NCBI GenBank assembly: GCA_009786175.1
Contig: WQTQ01000157.1
Span: 1 to 11,444, forward strand
Direction of reading: 5' to 3'
Source: Bacillota bacterium
GTDB taxonomy: Bacteria > Bacillota_A > Clostridia > Lachnospirales > WQUN01
DNA: 11,444 nucleotides
Both the position numbers and the translations under genes were made by a program. The notes beneath the pieces were generated by a model. The model did no database searches. It was not told the origin of the DNA and saw only the letters and a program-made list of their open reading frames with translations. Position 1 is the first letter of the stretch; the number at the start of each line of letters is the position of its first letter. Shown here piece after piece: positions 1 to 6,286 of the stretch.

Positions 1-74
1 TCTGTTTCGCTATAATCTTCTAAAGGCAGTACGGAATTGATTGCGGACAGTAACCGCTCTTTTGTACTTTGCAT
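1..74 (-). CDS. Unidentified protein, N-terminal 24 codons only (leaves the window)
   Basis: An ATG at 74-72 on the minus strand opens a frame that stays open to the window edge. It reads MQSTKERLLSAINSVLPLED and then YSET. A good ribosome site (AAGGAG, 82-87) lies 7 nt upstream, which makes the start credible. The segment is hydrophilic and helical with no signal peptide, so the product is probably cytoplasmic at its N-terminus. It follows the broken solute-binding protein gene on the same strand with a gap of about 45 bp that holds a perfect palindrome. Too little is visible to name a family. Confidence 0.6.
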   Translation of the reverse strand, partial: MQSTKERLLSAINSVLPLEDYSET

Positions 75-93
75 GACAGTTCTCCTTGTCTTT

Positions 94-113
94 ACCCCCT
101 GATATCAGGGGGT
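94..113. repeat. Perfect 20-bp palindrome in the intergenic gap
   Basis: The sequence ACCCCCTGAT-ATCAGGGGGT is its own reverse complement over all 20 bases. As RNA it can fold into an 8-bp GC-rich stem with a 4-nt loop. It lies between the stop of the solute-binding fragment (120) and the ribosome site (82-87) of the next gene. Read leftward, no U-run follows it, so it is not a classical terminator for the minus-strand gene. Read rightward it is followed by ATTTTT, but no plus-strand gene enters it. An operator, a processing or stabilising hairpin, or a weak attenuator are all possible. Confidence 0.6.
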
Positions 114-119
114 GAATTT

Positions 120-947
120 TTACTCTATTAACCACAGGCTTACGCGGTTGTGTAGTTCTTGGGCTACTTCTTGGGCACTGAATATTGAACCCGGTGGCGT
201 ACGCAAAAATGTATCAAGTAAGTCTGCAAAAAGGCCGCTGGGTATCATGAATGGTGGCGTGACAGGCATTTCGTTATATGTTGATAGTCTGCCAGGAGCT
301 GTTTCAATGGCCTGAATCCGCTCGTCTGCTGTAAAGTGGGGGCGGCGAACACACCAGAAAACTCCCGGCCTTTCTGGCACTGCGCAATAAAATACTCTTG
401 CTACATGGGGTATAAAATAGTCACGCCTGATTGGTGTTACTAGGGTTCGTTGGCACTCCATTTTATGCCCTGTAGAGTCACAATATCTTGGTTTTTGCAT
501 GTTTACAAAAGCAGAAATCAGATGCTGGACATACTCCCAGGCCACTGCACCATCTGCAGCCGTGCTTATTAATGGCACTATTATGTGGCCAGAACCGGAA
601 ATGTGGGGGCCAGTAGTTCCGACTCCCGTAGCAAGCCGTGTTTTACTCAATCTAAGACGCCCTTGTTCATCTGTAATTGGAATATAATACGTAAAATACG
701 GGTTAGACTGTGGAATTAACGCATTAACCGGAGTAACGTCATTTTCTTCTATAGAGAAAACATATTTAGTCCCCCGTAATCTTAAATGAGTTACACTCTG
801 CAATCTCCTTAATACAATTCTACGTATATTGCCAATCTCGAACAATCCCTGTCCTTTAAAAACCTGCTGCCAATCTTGTAATAAGGCAACAAATGCGGGG
901 TCATTAAAGTTGGACACGTTATTATCAAAATCTACAAAACTGCTCAT
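120..947 (-). pseudogene. C-terminal fragment of an ABC extracellular solute-binding protein
   Basis: The 275-residue frame has no signal peptide and begins in what looks like the interior of a solute-binding protein. The opening SSFVDFDNN...NFNDPAFVALLQDW resembles the hinge region of MalE-like lipoproteins from Lachnospiraceae. The segment ISTAADGAVAWEYVQHL matches the usual 'A-W-E-F-V-K-F-L' region, TPIRRDYF the 'PI-R-F' segment, and the end AQELHNRVSLWL is the typical C-terminal helix. Its ATG overlaps the stop of the upstream lipoprotein fragment (ATGA, 944-947). I see no strong ribosome site there, so it may be poorly translated or not at all. On its own it lacks the N-terminal lobe and could not be exported. 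I read it as the remains of one gene with the fragment at 944-1372. A translated cytosolic protein cannot be excluded. Confidence 0.6.
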
Positions 948-1372
948 GGAGTGACTAAGTATATGAAATGGAGAGTGAAATTCGCGAAGGCGCCGGAGCC
1001 AAGAAAATTACGCAAGGAAATGGTGTCTGTCCACGGTGCGTGGTCTAACATGATAATGTCCGGTACTTGCCCCGCCATTATCATAACGTGCAAGCGTGTT
1101 AGCGCAGTTTCTCTTTCCCTCTGTGTATAACCGGTAAACTCTATACTAAAATTTTTTCCTTGCTCTGCCCATGCTGCCGCCATTAGGTCCTCAGCATCGT
1201 GTAAAGCAAACCTATCCCAAATAAATTCGTCTGATGCGAAAATGGTAAGGGTGTGAGATGAACTTTCTGTCACATTCTTATCTTTGTTGTTATCCTGCTT
1301 GTTTCTGCCGCAGGCGGTAAGTATAAGCAGAAAGCAAAAAAGTAGAACTATGTGTGTAGTAAGCTTCTTCAT
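944..1372 (-). pseudogene. N-terminal fragment of an ABC solute-binding lipoprotein
   Basis: The 142-residue frame starts with a lipoprotein signal: MKK, a hydrophobic core, and the lipobox L-T-A-C with Cys21 as the lipidation site. A Ser/Asn/Lys-rich linker follows. The mature part contains LTIFASDEFIWD and later GQVPDIIMLDHAPW, the 'P-D-I-(I/V)-x-L-D' block found around residue 100 of sugar or oligosaccharide-binding proteins. The frame ends soon after this block, about a third of the way into the usual 400-600 residue length. The final stretch (GSGAFANFTLHFIYLVTP) does not look like the family. The start is well supported by AGGAG about 7 nt upstream. Its partner fragment follows with an ATGA overlap in another frame. 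A working transporter would also need two permeases, and none is in the window. Confidence 0.65.
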
Positions 1373-1405
1373 GGTAGTCTCCTGAATATAGATTAATTAT
1401 GTAGA

Positions 1406-1437
1406 GAAAATGTGATACTTGATTATATCACATTTTC
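1406..1437. promoter_or_regulatory. Perfect inverted repeat, probable operator over the lipoprotein promoter
   Basis: The arms GAAAATGTGATA (1406-1417) and TATCACATTTTC (1426-1437) are perfect reverse complements of 12 bases separated by 8 bases. The repeat covers the -10 box of the leftward promoter, so a dimeric repressor bound here would block transcription of the lipoprotein gene. It lies between two divergent genes and might also influence the rightward one. The TGTGA/TCACA half-sites are 12 bases apart rather than the 6 of a CRP/FNR-type site. No regulator is assigned. Confidence 0.55.
1422..1427 (-). promoter_or_regulatory. Extended -10 promoter box for the lipoprotein gene
   Basis: On the minus strand the sequence reads TGA-TATAAT, a perfect TATAAT preceded by TG one base upstream, the extended -10 form. 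No good TTGACA lies at 16-18 bp, which is tolerated with an extended -10. Transcription would start near 1415, giving a leader of about 43 nt before the ATG at 1372. Confidence 0.5.
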
Positions 1438-1574
1438 AACCGCTTAGCTGTTAAAAATGCTTCACTAGATTTTTCAAAAACACCTTGACAACACACGACA
1501 TATCAAAGAGACTCTAATTGGCCGGACATTATGGTTGGCCCTGCCGAAGCCCTAAGGACGAAAGGAGTATTCCA

Positions 1575-3362
1575 ATGTTAGCAAAAAACCAAAAAGCGCA
1601 GGTTCTTATCCTAACCGCGCAAGACCCAACTCCGCAAGAGGAGTATGCCGCAAAGGAACTGCGCCACTACCTGCACATGATGACAGGCGCGCTGTTTACT
1701 ATTGTATCAGAACCAAACCCGGAAATGCCAAATGTTATTGCCATTGGCTCTGCGGGTAAGCACCTTGGCCTGCAGTATGACAAAACCTTGGGCCCCGACG
1801 GTTTCACGGTATGCACAATTGGGGACAGTATCGGCATAGTGGGCGGCGTACGGGGCGTAATATACGGCGTGTACGAATTGCTGGAGCATATGGGGTGCCG
1901 CTTTTTTACATCCCTTTGCGAAAAAATCCCCGTAGCAGCAGACTTGCCCATACCGCAAATTGACACAAGCCAAAAGCCGGTGTTGGAATACCGTGCCCAT
2001 AATTACAGGGAATTTACACAATTCCCTCGCTTTGCCGTAAAAAGCCGCATAAACATGGGCGGCCTGCGCAGCGGTAACATCGCGCCCGGCAGCAAGCACG
2101 ACAACCTTGGCGGCGGCATAGAGTATGCCTGGTTTGTGCATACCTTTGACAGCCAAATTTTAGACCCGGCAGAGCATTTTGACAAACACCCGGAGTATTT
2201 CTCTATGGTAGACGGTAAACGCCTGAAGGAGTTTACCCAACTGTGCCTTACTAACCCGGATGTTGTAGAAATTGCGATAGAAAAAGTGCGCGCCGCCTTG
2301 CGCGCCAAGCCCCACTGCCGCATAATTTCCGTATCCGCCAACGACTGGTACAACTATTGCACTTGCCCAGCCTGTGCGCAGCTTGACGCGGAAGAAGGCA
2401 CCAACGCCGCAAGCCTAATCTGGTTTGTTAACCAAATTGCGGAAGCAATTAACGAAGAATTCCCTGACGTTATAATTGATACCCTGGCATACCAACACAC
2501 ACGCCAGGCACCGAAAACCATGCGCCCGCACCCAAATGTGTGTATTCGTTTATGTACAATAGAGGCCTGTTTTGCCCACCCGCTGGATTCCTGCGACGAT
2601 GACAGCCGCAAAACTGCCCGCCCGGATGGCACCAGAACTCATATTTTGGAAGACCTTGAAGATTGGGCAAAGGTGTGCGACCGCCTGTATATTTGGGATT
2701 ATACAACAGGTTTTGCCCATTATCCTGCACCACATGCCAACTGGGGTGTACTGCAGCCAAACATGCAGGCCTTTGTACGAAACAATGCCAAAGGCGTGTT
2801 CGAGCAAGCTTGCGGCGCAATTGGCGGCAGCACAGACTTAAATGAACTGCGTGCATATGTACTGGCAAAACTCCTTTGGGACGCTAACTGCGACGTTAAA
2901 AAGCACATGCGCGAATTTTGCGATTTTTACTACGGTGCGGCGGCACCGTACATTTTAGAGTACATCCAAACCCTTACGGATAAAGTTGAAAAAGACAATA
3001 TTCACACTGGCTTCAACGACCAGTGCAACAAAGCGTATCTTACAGACGAAATGCTGGATATTTACGATTCCATTTTTGATAACGCGGAAACCGCCGTTGT
3101 GGGCGACGCGATAAGGCATATGCGTATCGCCAAGGCGCGCCTGTCCCTTCGCTGGGTACGCCTAAAAAACAACCAAATGCTTAAAGGCATTGTTAACCCC
3201 AATGAAATTAATCAATTTTTTACAGACTGGCGTGCCCATGGCCTAACCCGCATAGATGAATGGGCCGGTGTGGAAAACACCCTCCGCGCCATGCTTGACG
3301 GCAAATGGCGCGGCGTCGAGTATTATCACCACTGGACAGATGAAGGCCCGGAGAGGCTATAG
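1575..3362 (+). CDS. DUF4838 domain protein with alpha-glucuronidase-like N-terminal domain (putative glycan-active enzyme)
   Basis: The 595-residue protein has no signal peptide or membrane segment and should be cytosolic. Residues about 5-125 resemble the N-terminal domain of family-67 alpha-glucuronidases and other hexosaminidase-type enzymes (EYAAKELRHYLHMMTG, then VIAIGSAGK, and GVIYGVYELLEHMGCRFF). Residues about 135-430 match DUF4838: HPEYFSMVDGKR (205-215), LCLTNPDV, VSANDWYNYCTCPAC (253-267) and LAYQHTR near 305. The cysteines at 262, 264 and 267 form a compact CxCxxC cluster. The C-terminal third (440-595) is helical. DUF4838 proteins are commonly listed as putative glycoside hydrolases, but I know of no proven reaction for this branch. 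ATG 1575 is chosen because AAAGGAG (1561-1566 region) lies about 8 nt upstream. An upstream TTG at 1518 would add 19 residues unlike the family. The gene stands alone, divergent from the broken binding protein, and no terminator is obvious after it. Confidence 0.8.
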   Translation: MLAKNQKAQVLILTAQDPTPQEEYAAKELRHYLHMMTGALFTIVSEPNPEMPNVIAIGSAGKHLGLQYDKTLGPDGFTVCTIGDSIGIVGGVRGVIYGVYELLEHMGCRFFTSLCEKIPVAADLPIPQIDTSQKPVLEYRAHNYREFTQFPRFAVKSRINMGGLRSGNIAPGSKHDNLGGGIEYAWFVHTFDSQILDPAEHFDKHPEYFSMVDGKRLKEFTQLCLTNPDVVEIAIEKVRAALRAKPHCRIISVSANDWYNYCTCPACAQLDAEEGTNAASLIWFVNQIAEAINEEFPDVIIDTLAYQHTRQAPKTMRPHPNVCIRLCTIEACFAHPLDSCDDDSRKTARPDGTRTHILEDLEDWAKVCDRLYIWDYTTGFAHYPAPHANWGVLQPNMQAFVRNNAKGVFEQACGAIGGSTDLNELRAYVLAKLLWDANCDVKKHMREFCDFYYGAAAPYILEYIQTLTDKVEKDNIHTGFNDQCNKAYLTDEMLDIYDSIFDNAETAVVGDAIRHMRIAKARLSLRWVRLKNNQMLKGIVNPNEINQFFTDWRAHGLTRIDEWAGVENTLRAMLDGKWRGVEYYHHWTDEGPERL

Positions 3363-3417
3363 GCGATTCTTCCTTCACAAAATTGTTAACTTATCGTTAC
3401 GAAAATGTCAAAAAATA

Positions 3418-3446
3418 GTGTCAATAAATATAATGTGTGGTACAAT
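3418..3446 (+). promoter_or_regulatory. Promoter of the regulator-ftsEX-peptidase operon
   Basis: A -35-like GTGTCA (3418-3423) and a -10 TACAAT (3441-3446) are separated by exactly 17 bp. The -10 is preceded by TGG, giving an extended -10 (TGGTACAAT). The region is AT-rich. The start of transcription would fall near 3453, about 100 nt before the first start codon. The match is by eye. Confidence 0.5.
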
Positions 3447-3483
3447 AGGGGTCACATGAGCAAGATTTGCGGAAACGTAGCAG

Positions 3484-3528
3484 GGATTTATTCTTTGGCG
3501 GGCCGTAAATCCTAGGGCAGAGGCCCTA
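3484..3528 (+). promoter_or_regulatory. Two hairpins in the 5' leader of the operon
   Basis: The leader between the promoter and the ribosome site can fold into two adjacent hairpins. The first pairs GGATTTA (3484-3490) with TAAATCC (3506-3512) around a 15-nt loop. The second pairs TAGGGC (3513-3518) with GCCCTA (3523-3528) around the tetraloop AGAG. They abut with no unpaired base between them, and the AGGAGG ribosome site begins 10 nt further on (3538-3543). No U-run follows, so a terminator is unlikely. I could not match the leader to a riboswitch class I know. The hairpins may stabilise the mRNA or tune translation. Confidence 0.4.
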
Positions 3529-3552
3529 AAGCTATAGAGGAGGCATACCAAA

Positions 3553-4644
3553 ATGATTTCAAATCAAATCTTACAAAGCACAGTAGACGGTTTAAAAAAC
3601 ATCATTCGCAGAGACATCACTGTAATTGACAGGGAGGGCAAAATTGCTGCCAGTACAGAAACGGACGCAAGCCAAATTTCCCTATCCTTCATAGACAGTG
3701 TGCTGCAGTCTCCCGCAGAAAATCAATTGATTCAGGGAAACCAGTATTTTAAAGTTTTGGACAATGGCATTACAGAGTATGTTCTGATGGTGAAAGGGGA
3801 TGATGACGAAGCCTTCCGCCTTGGCAGGCTTGTAGCTTTTCATATTCAGGCGTTAATGATGGCTTACAAAGAGCGTTATGACCGCGACAACTTTATCAAG
3901 AACCTTTTGTTGGACAATCTTTTGCTGGTTGACATATACAGCCGTGCTAACAGGCTTCGTATCGAAAACGGTATAAAGCGCGTAGTGTTTTTAATAGAAA
4001 CCGCTGTAGACCCGGAAATGAGTGCGGTAGAAATTTTGCGCAATATATTCCCCGAGCGTCAAAAAGATTTTGTAACCGCCGTAGATGAAAAAAGCATCAT
4101 TTTGGTAAAAGAGCTTTGTGAACATGATGGTACAGAGCAAATAGAAGAGACAGCAAGCATGATACTTGATACGCTGACAAGCGAGGCCATGAACCTGGTT
4201 TATGTAGCTATCGGCGGGGTTGTAAACGATCTTAAAAACGTTTCATCTTCGTTTAAGGAAGCGCGGCTTGCCCAAGAAGTAGGTAAAATTTTCGAGTCTG
4301 AAAAGCAAATTGTCAACTACGAGCGTCTTGGCATCGGCAGGCTAATTTATCAACTACCGCTGCCGCTTTGCCGCATTTTTATCAACGAAATGCTGCAGGG
4401 TTTCAGCATAGATGACATAGACGAGGAAATGTTTACAACCGTAACAAAATTCTTTGAAAACGACCTTAATGTTTCTGAAACCTCACGTGAATTGTTTATC
4501 CACCGTAATACGCTGGTATACAGGCTGGACAAGCTGCAAAAAATGACAAAGCTTGATCTTCGCAAATTTACAGATGCCATCACCTTTAAAATAACACTGA
4601 TGGTAAACCGTTACCTGCAATACCGCGAAAAACAACAATTTTAG
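3553..4644 (+). CDS. CdaR/PucR-family transcriptional regulator
   Basis: The 363-residue protein has the three-part layout of CdaR-type (sugar diacid) regulators. Residues about 1-130 are a diacid-recognition-like sensor region (ITVIDREGKIAAST near 22-35). Residues about 140-260 are a GGDEF-like module without a GGDEF motif (AIGGVVNDLKNVSSSFKEARLAQEVG). A C-terminal PucR-type helix-turn-helix lies at about 300-355, with LNVSETSRELFIHRNTLVYR as its most conserved stretch. It should be a cytosolic DNA-binding protein. The ligand is unknown, and the sensor part is divergent enough that sugar diacid binding should not be assumed. The start has a strong AGGAGG 9 nt upstream. Only 9 nt separate its stop from ftsE, whose ribosome site overlaps that stop, so the two genes are co-transcribed and probably translationally coupled. 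It may control this operon itself. Confidence 0.85.
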   Translation: MISNQILQSTVDGLKNIIRRDITVIDREGKIAASTETDASQISLSFIDSVLQSPAENQLIQGNQYFKVLDNGITEYVLMVKGDDDEAFRLGRLVAFHIQALMMAYKERYDRDNFIKNLLLDNLLLVDIYSRANRLRIENGIKRVVFLIETAVDPEMSAVEILRNIFPERQKDFVTAVDEKSIILVKELCEHDGTEQIEETASMILDTLTSEAMNLVYVAIGGVVNDLKNVSSSFKEARLAQEVGKIFESEKQIVNYERLGIGRLIYQLPLPLCRIFINEMLQGFSIDDIDEEMFTTVTKFFENDLNVSETSRELFIHRNTLVYRLDKLQKMTKLDLRKFTDAITFKITLMVNRYLQYREKQQF

Positions 4645-4653
4645 GAGCTTTAG

Positions 4654-5373
4654 ATGATTGAAGTAAGAAAAGCAGTAAAAATATACGAAAACGGCGCGAA
4701 AGGACTTGAAGGCATAGACTTGCACATAGATAAAGGCGAGTTTGCTTTTGTTGTGGGTTCCAGCGGTTCCGGCAAAACCAGCCTTATAAGGCTGCTGATG
4801 AAAGAGATAGAGCTTACCAGCGGCAAGATTCGTGTAGATGGCGAAGACATCAGCAGGATAACCCGTAAGCAATTGCCGTATTATCGCCGTAAAATGGGCG
4901 TCGTGTTCCAGGATTTTCGCCTGCTTAAAGATAAAACCGTATATGAAAACGTGGCCTATGCAATGCAAATTGTAGAGGCCACAACCCGTGAGATAAGGCG
5001 CACAGTACCTCAAGTACTTGCGCTTGTTGGTTTAGCAAGGAAAGCCAAGGCTTATCCAACCCAGCTTTCCGGCGGCGAGCAGCAGCGCACTGCACTTGCC
5101 CGCGCCATTGTAAACAGGCCGCCTTTGTTAATAGCCGACGAGCCTACCGGTAACCTGGACCCGGACACCGCATGGGAAATTATGACCTTGCTGGAAGACA
5201 TTAATGCCCGTGGCACAACGGTTCTTGTGGCTACCCATGCCCATGACATTGTTGATGACATGCGAAAGCGTGTTATTGCCCTTCAGAACGGTTTAATAGT
5301 GCGCGATATAGAAAGCGGCGGCTATTCAGAAGCGTCCTTCGAAGGTGAAGCGGAGGGCGATTATGAAGATTAG
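4654..5373 (+). CDS. ftsE: Cell division ATP-binding protein FtsE
   Basis: FtsE is the cytosolic ATPase of the FtsEX complex, which uses ATP binding and hydrolysis to switch cell-wall hydrolases on across the membrane at the division site. The 239-residue protein has all ABC ATPase motifs: Walker [10 protein letters not shown] (35-43), a Q-loop in VFQDFRLL, signature LSGGEQQR (138-145), Walker [14 protein letters not shown] and an H-loop in ATHAHD. The FRLL after the Q-loop and the [13 protein letters not shown] stretch are typical of FtsE rather than of nutrient importers. The C-terminal 20 residues form an acidic, Ser/Gly-rich tail (from ESGG to YED) not seen in short FtsE proteins. Its ribosome site TAGGAG overlaps the stop of the regulator gene. 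Its last 11 bases overlap ftsX. Confidence 0.93.
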   Translation: MIEVRKAVKIYENGAKGLEGIDLHIDKGEFAFVVGSSGSGKTSLIRLLMKEIELTSGKIRVDGEDISRITRKQLPYYRRKMGVVFQDFRLLKDKTVYENVAYAMQIVEATTREIRRTVPQVLALVGLARKAKAYPTQLSGGEQQRTALARAIVNRPPLLIADEPTGNLDPDTAWEIMTLLEDINARGTTVLVATHAHDIVDDMRKRVIALQNGLIVRDIESGGYSEASFEGEAEGDYED

Positions 5374-6259
5374 AACAATTAGATACTATATCCGCGAAGC
5401 CTTTAGGAGCATTATTATAAATAGGCTTATGTCTGTTGCTTCAATATTTACTGTGGCTTCCTGCATATTTATTGTGTCTGTATTTTTTATTTTGGGTTCA
5501 CATGTGTCATTTTTTGTTCAACAATTGGGGGATTCTCTTGGGCTGGTTGTGTTTATCGAAGAAGGTACCACCGACATTGAAACAGCCCAGCTGGAAAGAC
5601 ATATCCTTGCGATACCTCAAGTGGAAGCTGTCAGGTATATTTCCTCGGAAGAGGCACTTCTTGAACTTAGAGAACGAATGAATGACCCCCCGTTCCTTCA
5701 AGGGTTAGAGTACAATAACCCTTTACGTGCTTCATTCGAGTTAACTTTGGCAGACGTAGTGTACCAAGACCTGGTTGAAAATGCTTTGGAAAACTTACGG
5801 GATTCCGGTGTCGGCAGCATACTGCGTGACGCAGAACTTGCGCGCATATTGTCAACCATATCCGATGTAGTTAACGTCATATCTATCATACTCATTGTTA
5901 TTTTGGGTGTTGTGGCAGTTGTGATTATAACCAACACAATAAACATTACGGTAAATGCCCGGCGTACAGAAATTAACATTATGAAATACGTTGGCGCAAC
6001 AGACTGGTTTATCCGTTGGCCATTTATAATAGAAGGCGTTCTTATTGGGCTTATTGGCGGATCTATACCGGCATTTGTTACATGGTTTGGCCATGACCGG
6101 GTAATTGGCGCGCTTGCAGGCATACAAGAACTTGCGTTTATTCAATTTTTGCCAAGAGACGTAATCTTTTCGCAACTGTTGCCTTTTGCATTGCTGTTAG
6201 GTACCGTAATAGGGCTTATTGGTTCCGGTGTGTCTGTAAGGCGGCACCTAAAAGTGTAA
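5363..6259 (+). CDS. ftsX: Cell division protein FtsX (permease-like)
   Basis: FtsX is the membrane partner of FtsE and passes its conformational change to extracellular peptidoglycan hydrolases. The 298-residue protein has the FtsX plan. A basic N-terminus ([17 protein letters not shown]) leads to TM1 at about 22-50, followed by an extracellular domain of about 115 residues (VVFIEEGTTDIE...SSEEALLELRERMND). TM2 is at about 168-194, the cytoplasmic loop RRTEINIMKYVGATDWFIRWPF is near 200-221, TM3 is at 219-243 and TM4 at 268-292. ATG 5363 is preferred over the in-frame GTG at 5345 because GGAGG (5352-5356) lies about 6 nt before it and the family starts with this basic segment. The start lies 11 nt inside the ftsE end, a coupling that fits fixed stoichiometry of the complex. 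The M23 peptidase gene follows after 27 bp. Confidence 0.93.
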   Translation: MKIRTIRYYIREAFRSIIINRLMSVASIFTVASCIFIVSVFFILGSHVSFFVQQLGDSLGLVVFIEEGTTDIETAQLERHILAIPQVEAVRYISSEEALLELRERMNDPPFLQGLEYNNPLRASFELTLADVVYQDLVENALENLRDSGVGSILRDAELARILSTISDVVNVISIILIVILGVVAVVIITNTINITVNARRTEINIMKYVGATDWFIRWPFIIEGVLIGLIGGSIPAFVTWFGHDRVIGALAGIQELAFIQFLPRDVIFSQLLPFALLLGTVIGLIGSGVSVRRHLKV

Positions 6260-6286
6260 TAAGGGAAATGGGGATAGAATTTAATT

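Noticed and set aside
1411..1432. CRP/FNR-type binding site suggested by TGTGA...TCACA
   Set aside because: The half-sites are separated by 12 bases rather than 6, so the spacing does not fit that family. It is kept only as an unassigned inverted repeat.
1485..1513. A perfect TTGACA (1485-1490) as the -35 of a promoter for the DUF4838 gene
   Set aside because: At 16-18 bp downstream there is only GAGACT-like sequence, with no usable -10. A promoter is needed somewhere here, but I cannot define it.
1518..1574. In-frame TTG start at 1518 that would lengthen the DUF4838 protein by 19 residues
   Set aside because: It has no good ribosome site, the added residues do not resemble the family, and ATG 1575 has a clear AAAGGAG at the right distance.
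2470..2868. A 132-codon minus-strand frame inside the DUF4838 gene, with several other overlapping frames
   Set aside because: The region is GC-richer coding sequence that leaves several frames open by chance; only the plus-strand frame shows family motifs.
3447..3552. Known riboswitch (c-di-GMP, ZTP, guanidine and similar classes) in the leader of the CdaR operon
   Set aside because: I compared remembered consensus motifs and none matched convincingly. Only unnamed hairpins are reported.
5345..5362. GTG start at 5345 for FtsX
   Set aside because: The ATG at 5363 has GGAGG just upstream and gives the usual basic FtsX N-terminus.
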